A DNA stretch of 64,000 nt from Auanema rhodensis (GCA_964057225.1 OZ059896.1:18534501-18598500); one strand, 5' to 3'. Positions 25,333 to 36,342 are shown, counted from the stretch's first letter. Notes: generated from the sequence alone by a model not told the origin. A program made the numbers and translations.

Positions 25333-25793
25333 ATATATATATATCCAACATATAAAGTGCGGAAGAGTCGTTATATCATTAACATTATTTTAATGCCCAA
25401 ATCTGTGTCTTTTAAAATTAGAACCTGAATAATGAGTTTTAGTTTCGGATATGGTTATTAAAAATCAAAAGAAAGTCTTTTTGTCATTAACATTATTTTA
25501 ATGCCCGAATCTGTGTTTTTTGAGAGTCGAGCCTCAATGATGAGTTTTAGTTTCGGATTTGGTTATTGAAAATCGAAAGAGAGTCGTTTTGTTATTAACT
25601 TTATTTACTACCGAATGTGTGTTTATTAAAAGTCGAGCCTGAGTAATGAGTTTTAATTTTGAATCTGGTTATTGAAAATCAAAAAAGATTTTTTTTGATT
25701 TGACCATTACAACAGCACCATACTTGGATAACAGCGATAATCTGAGTTCAAACTTCAAAGAACTTGAAAACTTCATATCTCCTCTTAATCATA
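25333..25793. other. Palindrome spacer (loop)
   Basis: 461-bp unpaired centre of the large inverted repeat. It holds three tandem copies of a 108-bp motif and then a further partial copy of the sub-repeat end (CATTACAACAGCACC, TCTGAGTTCAAAC). No gene seen. Confidence 0.85.
25377..25700 (+). repeat. 108-bp motif, three tandem copies
   Basis: Copies begin at 25377, 25485 and 25593. Each has (C/T)ATTAAC, an ATTTTAATGCCC-like tract, TCTGTGT, GAGTTTTA and GGTTATT. The same motif occurs singly near 21771, 22640, 28440 and 29325, at the ends of the sub-repeats, so it looks like a terminal module that expanded in the loop. Confidence 0.8.
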
Positions 25794-26282
25794 TTATATG
25801 TTTTTCTACCTTTTTGAGTTATTCGGGCAAAACCGAATGTTTCGATCAATATTTTAAGACGAACGTAAACATATGAGAGGATTCATTATCGAATTGCAAG
25901 AAATTACAGTATTAGTTATACATTAACAAAGAATACAAAATATAGTGAAAAATATTAAAATAGAGAATGTATTGAGTTGTGGCTCTTAAGCGCAAAAGCA
26001 AACTTTCTGGGTTAGAGCAAAAATAATACTGTATTATGTGTTTTAAATCATAGGCATGGCTGGTTTAGGTTTTGATCATTTGAATAGCTTGCACATGTTT
26101 AGAATATGGTTGTAGATTTAACATTGAAACAATAGATATACCGGTTGAAATGAAATGGAAAAAAATAGGTTCTACGCTGCTTCATAGTGTGGTAAAGAGG
26201 TATTTTTCAGGACTTGAAGTTTTGCACAGAACTGTAGTAAATCTGAAACATGAATCGGCCAAACTAAAAAACAAAACTTGAC

Positions 26283-26353
26283 AGTTCCGCCACGATTAGA
26301 ACTCTGGTAGCAGCCTTTACAGTCCTGAGTGCTAACTCCTACACCACGGAACC
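26283..26353 (-). pseudogene. tRNA-Gln-like pseudogene, right-arm copy
   Basis: Mirror copy of 24773-24843 and identical to it by eye. The same anticodon-stem mismatches are present, so it is not an independent functional tRNA. Confidence 0.5.
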
Positions 26354-26602
26354 ATTACATTTAATCAAAAAAAATCGTCGCATATTAGATTACATTCTCT
26401 TTCTTGTTCAAAATGATTGGAAACAATTATGAAACAATATGATTAAGAGGAGATATGAAGATTTTAATTTCTTTGAAGTTTGAACTCAGCTTATTGCCGT
26501 TATCCAAGTTTGGTGCTGTTGTAATGGTCAAATGAAAAAAACTTCTCACTTGCAACTTTTCTTCTCACTTGCAAAAATGAATTTTCGAATTTTTTTAGCT
26601 TG

Positions 26603-28299
26603 CATACGGTTTCTTCTTTTATTGCTTGTAAACACACCTATTCTACTAGAAAAAATAATTTGAAACACACTCGTATGTCTCTTTACCAATACCTAAAAAG
26701 TCGCTCTGAATCTACCAAAGAACTTGGTATCGTATTGAATTTTTTACTCATGTTGAATAAATGAGTTAAATATTGTTCGCTGAACCACCAATCAATGATA
26801 TCTGTTGAGGAAGATGGTCTAGTTGTTAGTAGGAGTCCACGATACTCAGCTAATTCAGATAAAATGATGTCATTAGCTTTCAGTGGTTCTATTTGCACTA
26901 CACTGAACAAGCCTTCAGAGATGTTAGAAACATCTACAATCTCATCATTATTAGCGTTTTAGTAAAGTTCCTCTGTAACATCTTGTTCAATCAGCTTCCA
27001 TTCTTCCTCCTTGCAGATATTTGAGAACACCAGTCTCGGGTCAAAAAAAGCTCCCATTCTTCCTCCTTGCAGATATTTGAGAACACCAGTCTCGGGTCAA
27101 AAAAAGCTCCCATTTTCAAGAACTTTTCATTTTGAGTCATCTTCTTTCCGTAGTAGTTTATATGATGATAGGATATCTCCCAAAAAGTAGATTGAATATT
27201 AGATTGCACCGTGCCACTCAACCTAAATGTTCGAATTGAAACATTTATAAAAACTAATGTTTTATATTCACCTTTCCAGCTGTTTTTCTATTAGTTTACA
27301 AGATCCAAAAATAAATACAGATGTTTCTTTAGCTTTCGAAGAAATGAGAGTTCCTTCTTCAAAAATTTTAAGAACGGTCCCAACAAATTTCAAAAATTCA
27401 ATCTCAGCTTCATGAAATAATCCTTCTCCTTCTTCCTCAAAATGCAAGGAAAGTACACAACATTCAAAAAAACATCAATTTCAATAAAGTACACAATACG
27501 AAAAACGCTTACCATTTTAATAAAATGAATTATCATCTTATAACTGCTATTCCATTTAATAGAACAATCACGTACGATTTGTTCAGAGCATTCAGAATTT
27601 TTAATTTTTTCCCGTAATCGAGAACTCCTTTTGATTTTTTTTGCAAACATGCACATTTTTTCCGGAAGAGAATGAATAGGTTTCTTCTTAAATACTTGTT
27701 GAAGAACCAAGTTTGGAATATGCGGAAAACAATGAAGACTGAAAAAAGAAACAGTTAATTAAATTTGATCCAAACCTTACTATTTTTTCAGTAGAAGATC
27801 GCACGCTTTCTTAACATTTGTAGCACCGTCGGTGACACAACATATAACTTTTTTTAATAAATCTTCCCCAAGAGAACCAGCGATTTTCTCATGTATAGAT
27901 TTACCAGAATGTGAACCATTAATATCGATGATATCCCATATCAAGTTATATCTTTTCTTGGTCTTATTGTGGGGGGAATCGCGAAGAAATCGGAATCTCT
28001 GAGCAGATATTTAATTTTTGAATGAGTTTCTGAAACCAGAACAAAAGAATTAAAAAACTAATAATCAACATACCATGAGAAATTTTAATGGCAATATTAA
28101 GAACTGTTTTCCTTGACGGAACTTTATATGATGGGTTCAAACTTTTTACAATTTCATGAAGAAATTTGTTTTCAAGTGAATAAGCGGGAGCATATGACGT
28201 TGCTATATAAAGAGCAAAAAGACGATTCAATTCGGCCTGATTACATTCCTTTTTAGTAGGAAAGAATTTCGTAAGTTTTTCGGTAGAAGGCGTCTTCAA
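26603..28299 (-). pseudogene. Broken hAT-superfamily transposase gene, right copy
   Basis: Same gene relic as in the left arm, on the opposite strand. Domain order is the same, from the PSYKVPSRKT block (near 28130) to the hATC domain with DIIDWWF and SERLF (26690-26830). Likely introns mirror the left copy: 28030-28073, 27739-27780, 27436-27512, 27223-27271 and 26646-26692. The T run near 27185 is one base shorter than in the left arm, so the YHHINYYGKKM block joins smoothly to the upstream exon here. However, a 56-bp tandem duplication (27000-27111) breaks the frame. The two arms therefore carry different lesions on top of shared ones. Confidence 0.8.
27000..27111 (-). repeat. 56-bp tandem duplication inside the hAT relic
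   Basis: The segment containing CTTGCAGATATTTGAGAAC and CTCGGGTCAAAAAAAGCTCCC occurs twice in a row, with starts at 27000 and 27056. The left arm has it once. 56 is not a multiple of 3, so it shifts the frame. Confidence 0.9.
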
Positions 28300-28320
28300 T
28301 AAAACGGTTGTCGATAATTA

Positions 28321-28396
28321 ATTCTCATATCGATTATTCATTCAACCCTGATTATCGACTATCGTGTCGATTTGTCGATGTCGATTCCCAACTCTA
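28321..28396 (-). repeat. Probable hAT terminal end, right-arm copy
   Basis: Mirror of 22785-22860, with GTCGATTCCCAACTCTA as the putative terminal inverted repeat read from inside to outside. Confidence 0.5.
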
Positions 28397-29550
28397 ATAT
28401 ACATATATATCGAACATAAAAAGTGCGGAAGAATCGTTATAACATTCACGTTATTTTACTGCCCAAATTTGTGTTTTTTTAAATTCAAGCCTGAGTAAAT
28501 GAGTTTTAATTTCGAATCTGGTTATTGAGAATCAAGAAAGATTTTTTTCATCTGACCACTACAACAGCACCAAACTCGGATAACAGCGATAAGCTGAGTT
28601 CAAACTTCAAAAAAGTTGAAATTTTAATATCTTCTCTTAATCATATTGTTCCAAAATTGTTTCCAATTATTTTGAACAAAAAAGAGAATAAAATCTAATA
28701 TGTGACAATTTTTTGTAATAGAATGCAGTAGTTCAGGGGTGTACTGGTTAGCACTTAAAATTCTAAATGCTGCGACCAAAGTTTAATTCAAAGCGGAATT
28801 TTCAAGTTTTGCTTATTGTTTCGGCCGATATATGTTTCACAGATTCACTACAGTTTTCGTCCAAAACATAAGTCTTGAAGAATACCTGTATTTCACATCA
28901 TGAAGCAACATAGAACTCAAATTTTTCTTAATTAATTTGAATCGGTATATCTAATTTTTCAATATCAAAACTACAACCATATGCTAAACATGTGCAAGCT
29001 ATTCAAATGACCAAAGCCCAAACCAGTCATGCCTACAAAATGAAATACATATAATACGGGTTTATTTTTGCACTAACCCAGATCGGTTGCTTTGAAACTA
29101 TGTTAGTCTTAAATCGGTACATTCTCTATTTTATTATTTTTTTTTGTATTCTTTGTCAATGTATAACTCATACTGTGATTTCTTGTAATTTGATAATGAA
29201 TTTTTTTATCTGTTTACGTTCTTCATAAAATATCGATCGAACCAATCAGTTTTGCTCGAATAACAAAGAAGGTGAAAAAATATATACATACATTTCGAAC
29301 ATATAGTGCGGAAGAGTTGTTATATCATTACCATTATTTTACTGCCCGAATCTGTGTTTCTTAAAATTCGCACCTGACTAATGAGTTCGAGTTTCGGAAA
29401 CGGAAACCAAGTTCTCAGAAGAGGTATTTTTGATTTGTTAAATAATGCAGAATTTTCACAAAGCATGATTAGATATATTTATTTTATTTTCCATATACTT
29501 TTCATCATGATGATGTTCATTTACTTAGACTGACATTAAATTTTGAAATT
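28397..29550 (-). repeat. Outer sub-repeat of right palindrome arm
   Basis: Mirror of 21631-22784. It holds two single copies of the 108-bp motif (near 28440-28545 and 29325-29410) and the degenerate tRNA-like segment at 28731. No protein gene seen. Confidence 0.8.
28731..28800 (+). pseudogene. Degenerate tRNA-Gln-like segment, right-arm copy
   Basis: Mirror of 22381-22450. It keeps GGTGTACTGGTTAGCACT and GCGGAATT but little of the anticodon or T arm. Confidence 0.4.
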
Positions 29551-29606
29551 TTGTTTACATTTAACAGTATGTTCACAAAATTGTTAGCTGGACGGCCGAT
29601 TCAATG
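29401..29606 (+). repeat. Edge repeat, copy 1
   Basis: Covers the end of the palindrome's sub-repeat (CCAAGTTCTCAGAAGAGG, CATGATGATGTTCATTTAC) and the start of the satellite fragment. It recurs as a direct repeat at 30452-30681. Confidence 0.8.
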
Positions 29607-29742
29607 TTTTTTGATGTTTTTTTATTTTTGTCATTCAATTTTTTAAATATTTATCAATGTATTCAAGAAGATTCTCTAAAAGTATTCCCGAATTTAAAAG
29701 AAATGAAAGCAGGCGAACAAATTTTTACTGAGTCAAAGGAAA
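29551..29742 (+). repeat. Partial satellite monomer at right palindrome edge
   Basis: Begins TTGTTTACATTTAACAG and continues through GCTGGACGGCCGATTC to GCAGGCGAACAAA. It mirrors 21439-21630. A frame of 76 codons crosses its right edge into the following unique sequence; this is probably chance. Confidence 0.85.
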
Positions 29743-30451
29743 AAAAAAACAATGAATATTTAGAAAATTATCAAACAGCAGTGAACAAGTTGAATTTCAT
29801 TCACAAACAAGATGGAGATAATTATTCTGGTTAGAACTTCTAAAGTTATTATCATTTTATCAAGATTCGAGTCTGATAGCTTCATTTCTGTTAACAACAA
29901 AAAAAAGTGAAAGTTCAACAGTTGTAGGTTCATGTGTCATAATAGACACAAGAGTTTTGCTTTGTGTATCTGAATATGTTACTCTCGTTTTAGGTGTTAG
30001 TGAAACTTTCAAGTTAGAAGCTGATCAAAAGTTAATTAAGCATTAATTACTAGATTGCGTATGTCCGTGAAAAGTTTAACAATGCTTTTAGCTGTAAAGA
30101 TTCATTTTTGTACAAAAATGAGGATCACGAAAATTGTAGTCACTATTTCAATTCATTATTTGAGAGTATGTTAGTGACAGAACCGTGAAGATTATCAGTC
30201 CACGACGGCGAAAGCAGTTTCAATAGTTACAATACGGTATTTTCAAGAGAAAGCCAATAGAAAAAATGTTTTTATAGTTCCTATTTCAAAGATGCACTAT
30301 TGATTCGCTGTGATATACATAGGATAGATAATTCGAAATATGTTCTGAAGGACGACGTGTGAGACTTTGAAACAGTTGTTATAACATTGTGGGGCAAGAA
30401 AAAAACAATATAACGTTTTGAATAAAAATAAGTAAAAGTCTTTCATAAAAA
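29743..30451. other. Unassigned sequence between palindrome and tRNA array
   Basis: About 700 bp that matches nothing else in the window by eye. Short frames only; no tRNA, repeat or protein domain recognised. Confidence 0.6.
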
Positions 30452-30681
30452 CGGGAACCAAGTTCTCAAAAGAGGTATTTTCGATTCGTTAAATAAAGCA
30501 GAATTTTCACAAATCATAATCACATATATTTATTCTTTAAACAACGTGAGGCTTTAATTTTGGTTTCCTTATACTTTTCATTATGATGATGTTCATTTAC
30601 TTAGACTCACATCAAAGTTTGAAATTTTGTTTAAATTTAACAGTATGTTCACAAAATTGTTAGCTGGACGGCCGATTCCAT
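30452..30681 (+). repeat. Edge repeat, copy 2
   Basis: Diverged direct copy of 29401-29606 with about 24 bp inserted (TTTAAACAACGTGAGGC region). Its satellite part (30627-30681) ends at GGCCGATTC, a few bases before the first truncated tRNA. Confidence 0.8.
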
Positions 30682-30690
30682 TTTTTTGGT

Positions 30691-30738
30691 ATTCTTCGGA
30701 TCCGAAGTCCGCCGCCTTATCCATTAGACCACAAGGCC
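30691..30738 (-). pseudogene. Truncated tRNA-Arg(UCG), first copy (m1)
   Basis: Only the 5' half is present (acceptor 5' strand, D arm, anticodon arm). The T arm and acceptor 3' strand are replaced by satellite-derived sequence. It carries changes in the D-stem region (TTAGACC instead of TTAGGCC) and at GCCGCC. Confidence 0.85.
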
Positions 30739-31043
30739 GTGTAAATCTTATGTAAATTAGACAATTTGTATAACCCAACCCAGTAACTCACTAAAATGTA
30801 GTTGATTTTTTTTTATCGATTCTAGGTCTGAAAAAATAAAAATATGAAATAATACTTTTATTTTAGTACCTTATGAGAAAACCTTTGGGAAATTTTTGAT
30901 ACTTTCTCACTCTGAATAGGAACATTTTCGAGAATATTATCACTGCATTTGTTTTACTGCTAGTATTTTTTTCAATTGTATGAGATAATACAGAACAAAA
31001 CATGTAAACTATCAGGTAATGATTGTTTTAAAACAAAAAATAA

Positions 31044-31116
31044 CGACCCTGGTAGGACTCGAACCTACAATCTTCGGATCCGAAGTCCGACGCCTTATCC
31101 ATTAGGCCACAAGGCC
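31044..31116 (-). tRNA. tRNA-Arg(UCG) copy m2
   Basis: Full cloverleaf of 73 nt. The acceptor GGCCTTG pairs with CAGGGTC and the discriminator is G73. The D arm is GCCT..AGGC. The anticodon stem TCGGA/TCCGA closes the loop CTTCGGA, giving anticodon TCG, which reads CGA arginine codons. The T stem GTAGG/CCTAC closes the loop TTCGAGT. Internal promoters are intact: A box TGGCCTAATGG and a perfect B box GGTTCGAGTCC. Transcription should stop in the T6 run 3 nt downstream. This copy has A64 (a U50-A64 pair). No intron and no encoded CCA. Confidence 0.96.
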
Positions 31117-31421
31117 ATGTAAATCGCATTCAAATTAGACAATTTGTATAACCCAACCCAGTAACTCACTAAAATGTAGTTGATTTTTTTTTATCGATTC
31201 TAGGTCTGAAAAAATAATAATATGAAATAATACTTTTATTTTAGTACCTTATGAGAAAACCTTTGGGAAATTTTTGATACTTTCTCACTCTGAATAGGAA
31301 CATTTTCGAGAATATTATCACTGCATTTGTTTCACTGCTAGTATTTTTTTCAATTGTATGAGATAATACAGAACAAAACATGTAAACTATCAGGTAATGA
31401 TTTTTTTAAAACAAAAAATAA

Positions 31422-31494
31422 CGACCCTGGCAGGACTCGAACCTACAATCTTCGGATCCGAAGTCCGACGCCTTATCCATTAGGCCACAAAGCC
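31422..31494 (-). tRNA. tRNA-Arg(UCG) copy m3
   Basis: G64 form. Position 4 of the acceptor is T instead of C (GGCTTTG), giving a G-U pair with G69. Promoter boxes and terminator intact. Confidence 0.94.
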
Positions 31495-31799
31495 ATCTAA
31501 ATCGCATTCAAATTAGACAACTTGTATAACCCAACCCAGTAACTCACTAACATGTAGTTGATTTTTTTTTATCGATTCTAGGTCTGAAAAAATAATAATA
31601 TTAAATAATACTTTTATTTTAGTACCTTATGAGAAAACCTTCGGGAAATTTTTGATATTTTCTCACTCTGTATAGGAACATTCTCGAGAATAATATCACT
31701 GCATTCGTTTTACTGCTAGTATTTTTTTTAATTGTATGAGATAATACAGAATAAAACATGTAAACTATCAGGTAATGATTTTTTTAAAACAAAAAATAA

Positions 31800-31872
31800 C
31801 GACCCTGGCAGGACTCGAATCTACAATCTTCGGATCCGAAGTCCGACGCCTTATCCATTAGGCCACAAGGCC
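31800..31872 (-). tRNA. tRNA-Arg(UCG) copy m4, B box changed
   Basis: G53 is replaced by A, which breaks the last T-stem pair and changes the B box to GATTCGAGTCC. Likely weaker as a Pol III gene; otherwise full length with G64. Confidence 0.88.
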
Positions 31873-32175
31873 ATGTAAATCGCATTCAATTTAGACAATT
31901 TGTATAACCCAACCCAGTAACTCACTAAAATGTAGTTGATTTTTTTATCGATTCTAGGTTTGAAAAAATAATAATATGAAATAATACTTTTATTTTAGTA
32001 CCTTATGAGAAAACCTTTGGGAAATTTTTGATACTTTCTCACTCTGAATAGGAACATTTTCGAGAATATTATCACTGCATTTGTTTTACTGCTAGTATTT
32101 TTTTCAATTGTATGAGATAATACAGAACAAAACATGTAAACTATCAGGTAATGATTTTTTTAAAACAAAAAATAA

Positions 32176-32248
32176 CGACCCTGGCAGGACTCGAACCTAC
32201 AATCTTCGGATCCGAAGTCCGACGCCTTATCCATTAGGCCACAAGGCC
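32176..32248 (-). tRNA. tRNA-Arg(UCG) copy m5
   Basis: Consensus body, G64 form (U50-G64 wobble in the T stem). Confidence 0.95.
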
Positions 32249-32553
32249 ATGTAAATCGCATTCTAATTAGACAATTTGTATAACCCAACCCAGTAACTCA
32301 CTAAAATGTAGTTGATTTTTTTTTATCGATTCTAGGTCTGAAAAAATAATAATATGAAATAATACTTTTATTTTAGTACCTTATGAGAAAACCTTTGGGA
32401 AATTTTTGATACTTTCTCACTCTGAATAGGAACATATTCGAGAATATTATCACTGCATTTGTTTTACTGCTAGTATTTTTTTCAATTGTATGAGATAATA
32501 TAGAATAAAACATGTAAACTATTAGGTAATGATTGTTTTGAAACAAAAAATAA

Positions 32554-32626
32554 CGACCCTGGCAGGACTCGAACCTACAATCTTCGGATCCGAAGTCCGA
32601 CGCCTTATCCATTAGGCCACAAGGCC
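32554..32626 (-). tRNA. tRNA-Arg(UCG) copy m6
   Basis: Consensus body, G64. Unit nearly identical to the one at 33310 (756-bp offset). Confidence 0.95.
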
Positions 32627-32931
32627 ATTTAAATCGCATTCAAATTAGAAAATTTGTATAACCCAACCCAGTAACTCACTAAAATGTAGTTGATTTTTTT
32701 TTATCGATTCTAGGTCTGAAAAAATAATAATATGAAATAATACTTTTATTTTAGTACCTTATGAGAAAACCTTCGGAAAATTTTTGATATTTTCTCACTC
32801 TGTATAGGAACATTCTCGAGAATATTATCACTACATTTGTTTTACTGCTAGTATTTTTTTCAATTGTATGAGATAATACAGAATAAAACATGTAAACTAT
32901 CAGGTAATGATTTTTTTAAAACAAAAAATAA

Positions 32932-33004
32932 CGACCCTGGCAGGACTCGAACCTACAATCTTCGGATCCGAAGTCCGACGCCTTATCCATTAGGCCACAA
33001 GGCC
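32932..33004 (-). tRNA. tRNA-Arg(UCG) copy m7
   Basis: Consensus body, G64. Confidence 0.95.
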
Positions 33005-33309
33005 ATGTAAATCGCATTCTAATTAGACAATTTGTATAACCCAACCCAGTAACTCACTAAAATGTAGTTGATTTTTTTTTATCGATTCTAGGTCTGAAAA
33101 AATAATAATATGAAATAATACTTTTATTTTAGTACCTTATGAGAAAACCTTTGGGAAATTTTTGATACTTTCTCACTCTGAATAGGAACATATTCGAGAA
33201 TATTATCACTGCATTTGTTTTACTGCTAGTATTTTTTTCAATTGTATGAGATAATATAGAATAAAACATGTAAACTATTAGGTAATGATTGTTTTGAAAC
33301 AAAAAATAA

Positions 33310-33382
33310 CGACCCTGGCAGGACTCGAACCTACAATCTTCGGATCCGAAGTCCGACGCCTTATCCATTAGGCCACAAGGCC
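33310..33382 (-). tRNA. tRNA-Arg(UCG) copy m8
   Basis: Consensus body, G64; partner of m6 in a two-unit repeat. Confidence 0.95.
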
Positions 33383-33687
33383 ATTTAAATCGCATTCAAA
33401 TTAGAAAATTTGTATAACCCAACCCAGTAACTCACTAAAATGTAGTTGATTTTTTTTTATCGATTCTAGGTCTGAAAAAATAATAATATGAAATAATACT
33501 TTTATTTTAGTACCTTATGAGAAAACCTTCGGAAAATTTTTGATATTTTCTCACTCTGTATAGGAACATTCTCGAGAATATTATCACTACATTTGTTTTA
33601 CTGCTAGTATTTTTTTCAATTGTATGAGATAATACAGAATAAAACATGTAAACTATCAGGTAATGATTTTTTTGAAACAAAAAATAA

Positions 33688-33760
33688 CGACCCTGGTAGG
33701 ACTCGAACCTACAATCTTCGGATCCGAAGTCCGACGCCTTATCCATTAGGCCACAAGGCC
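33688..33760 (-). tRNA. tRNA-Arg(UCG) copy m9
   Basis: Consensus body, A64 form. Confidence 0.95.
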
Positions 33761-34064
33761 ATCTAAATCGCATTCAAATTAGACAATTTGTATAACCCAA
33801 CCCAGTAACTCACTAAAATGTAGTTGATTTTTTTTATCGATTCTAGGTCTGAAAAAATAATAATATGAAATAATACTTTTATTTTAGTACCTTATGAGAA
33901 AACCTTTGGGAAATTTTTGATATTTTCTCACTCTGAATAGGAACATTTTCGAGAATATTATCACTGCATTTGTTTTACTGCTAGTATTTTTTTCAATTGT
34001 ATGAGATAATATAGAATAAAACATGTAAACTATCAGGTAATGATTGTTTTAAAACAAAAAATAA

Positions 34065-34137
34065 CGACCCTGGTAGGACTCGAACCTACAATCTTCGGAT
34101 CCGAAGTCCGACGCCTTATCCATTAGGCCACAAGGCC
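34065..34137 (-). tRNA. tRNA-Arg(UCG) copy m10
   Basis: Consensus body, A64 form. Confidence 0.95.
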
Positions 34138-34437
34138 ATGTAAATCGCATTCAAATTAGACAATTTGTATAACCCAACCCAGTAACTCACTAAAATGTAG
34201 TTGATTTTTTTTTATCGATTCTAGGTCTGAAAAAATAATAATATGAAATAATACTTTTATTTTAGTACCTTATGAGAAAACCTTCGGAAAATTTTTGATA
34301 TTTTCTCACTCTGTATAGGAACATTCTCGAGAATATTATCACTACATTTGTTTTACTGCTAGTATTTTTTTCAATTGTATGAGATAATACAGCATAAAAC
34401 ATGTAAACTATCAGGTAATGATTTTTTTGAAACAAAA

Positions 34438-34486
34438 ATCCGAAGTCCGCCTCCAAAAGACACCTTATCCATTAGGCTACAAGGCC
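34438..34486 (-). pseudogene. Truncated tRNA-Arg copy m11
   Basis: Lacks the T arm, acceptor 3' strand and most of the anticodon loop. Contains an unrelated CCTCCAAAAGA segment and TAGGCTAC in place of TAGGCCAC. The B box is gone, so it cannot be a Pol III tRNA gene. Confidence 0.92.
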
Positions 34487-34790
34487 ATGTAAATCTTATG
34501 TAAATTAGACAATTTGTATAACCCAACCCAGTAACTCACTAGAATAAAGTTCATTATTTCTATCGACTTTGGGTCTAAAAAAATAATAATATAAAATAGT
34601 ACTTTTATTTTAGTAACTTATGAGAAAACCTTCGGGAAATTTTTGATATTTTCTCACTCTGAATAGGAACATTCTCGAGAATATTATCACTGCATTTGTT
34701 TTAATGCTAGTATTTTTTTCAATTGTATGAGATAATACAGAATAAAACATGTAAACTATCAGGTAATGATTTTTTTAAAACAAAAAATAA

Positions 34791-34863
34791 CGACCCTGGC
34801 AGGACTCGAACCTACAATCTTCGGATCCGAAGTCCGACGCCTTATCCATTAGGCCACAAAGCC
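34791..34863 (-). tRNA. tRNA-Arg(UCG) copy m12
   Basis: G64 form with the T4 acceptor change (as in m3). Confidence 0.94.
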
Positions 34864-35167
34864 ATCTAAATCGCATTCAAATTAGACAATTTGTATAACC
34901 CAACCCAGTAACTCACTAAAATGTAGTTGATTTTTTTTATCGATTCTAGGTCTGAAAAAATAATAATATGAAATAATACTTTTATTTTAGTACCTTATGA
35001 GAAAACCTTCGGGAAATTTTTGATATTTTCTCACTCTGAATAGGAACATTTTCGAGAATATTATCACTGCATTTGTTTTATTGCTAGTATGTTTTTCAAT
35101 TGTATGAGATAATACAGAATAAAACATGTAAACTATCAGGTAATGATTTTTTTAAAACAAAAAATAA

Positions 35168-35240
35168 CGACCCTGGCAGGACTCGAACCTACAATCTTCG
35201 GATCCGAAGTCCGACGCCTTATCCATTAGGCCACAAGGCC
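35168..35240 (-). tRNA. tRNA-Arg(UCG) copy m13
   Basis: Consensus body, G64. The base pair just upstream of the gene is altered (CTAG instead of CATG flank); shared with m20 at +2581. Confidence 0.95.
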
Positions 35241-35544
35241 TAGTAAATCGCATTCTAATTAGACAATTTGTATAACCCAACCCAGTAACTCACTAAAATG
35301 TAGTTGAATTTTTTTATCGATTCTAGGTCTGAAAAAATAATAATATGAAATAATATTTTTATTTTGGTACCTTATGAGAAAACCTTCGGGAAATTTTTGA
35401 TACTTTCTCACTCTGAATAGGAACATTTTCGAGAATATTATCACTGCATTTGTTTTACTGCTAGTATTTTTTTTAATTGTATGAGATAATACAGAATAAA
35501 ACATGTAAACTATCAGGTAATGATTTTTTTGAAACAAAAAATAA

Positions 35545-35617
35545 CGACCCTGGCAGGACTCGAACCTACAATCTTCGGATCCGAAGTCCGACGCCTTATC
35601 CATTAGGCCACAAGGCC
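35545..35617 (-). tRNA. tRNA-Arg(UCG) copy m14
   Basis: Consensus body, G64; counterpart of m21 at +2581. Confidence 0.95.
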
Positions 35618-35920
35618 ATGTAAATCGCATTCAAATTAGACAATTTGTATAACCCAACCCAGTAACTCATTAAAATGTAGTTGATTTTTTTATCGATTCT
35701 AGGTCTGAAAAAATAATAATATGAAATAGTACTTTTATTTTAGTACCTTATGAGAAAACCTTCGGAAATTTTTTGATATTTTCTCACTCTGAATAGGAAC
35801 ATTCTCGAGAATATTATCACTGCATTTGTTTTAATGCTAGTATTTTTTCCAATTGTATGAGATAATACAGAATAAAACATGTAAACTATCAGGTAATGAT
35901 TTTTTTAAAACAGAAAATAA

Positions 35921-35993
35921 CGACCCTGGCAGGACTCGAACCTACAATCTTCGGATCCGAAGTCCGACGCCTTATCCATTAGGCCACAAGGCC
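35921..35993 (-). tRNA. tRNA-Arg(UCG) copy m15
   Basis: Consensus body, G64. The terminator flank reads CAGAAAATAA (minus-strand T run interrupted by C), shared with m22, m25 and m27. Confidence 0.94.
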
Positions 35994-36293
35994 ATGTAAA
36001 TCGCATTCAAATTAGACAATTTGTATAACCCAACCCAGTAACTCACTAAAATGTAGTTGATTTTTTTTTATCGATTCTAGGTCTGAAAAAATAATAATAT
36101 GAAATAATACTTTTATTTTAGTACCTTATGAGAAAACTTTCGGGAAATTTTTGATATTTTCTCACTCTGAATAGGAACATTTTCGAGAATATTATCACTG
36201 CATTTGTTTTATTGCTAGTATGTTTTTCAATTGTATGAGATAATACAGAATAAAACATGTAAACTATCAGGTAATGATTTTTTTGAAACAAAA

Positions 36294-36342
36294 ATCCGAA
36301 GTCCGCCTCCAAAAGACACCTTATCCATTAGGCTACAAGGCC
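36294..36342 (-). pseudogene. Truncated tRNA-Arg copy m16
   Basis: Identical lesion to m11: same junctions, same CCTCCAAAAGA insert. It is a copy of m11 made by array amplification, not an independent event. Confidence 0.92.

Larger units (their letters stand above)
25794..29742 (-). repeat. Large palindrome, right arm (3.9 kb)
   Basis: Reverse complement of the left arm. It is 55 bp longer because of the 56-bp duplication near 27000-27111 and one missing T. It ends at about 29742 inside a partial satellite monomer, where similarity to the left arm stops at an A run. Confidence 0.93.

Noticed and set aside
29604..29834. 76-codon frame across the palindrome edge as a gene
   Set aside because: It begins in satellite and ends in unrelated sequence; no domain, no conserved counterpart in the left arm.
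32373..32639. Conserved 88-codon frames repeated through the tRNA array (also 55083, 58473 and many others)
   Set aside because: They read through the tRNA gene itself and repeat only because the unit repeats; strand follows the tRNA and no protein domain is present.
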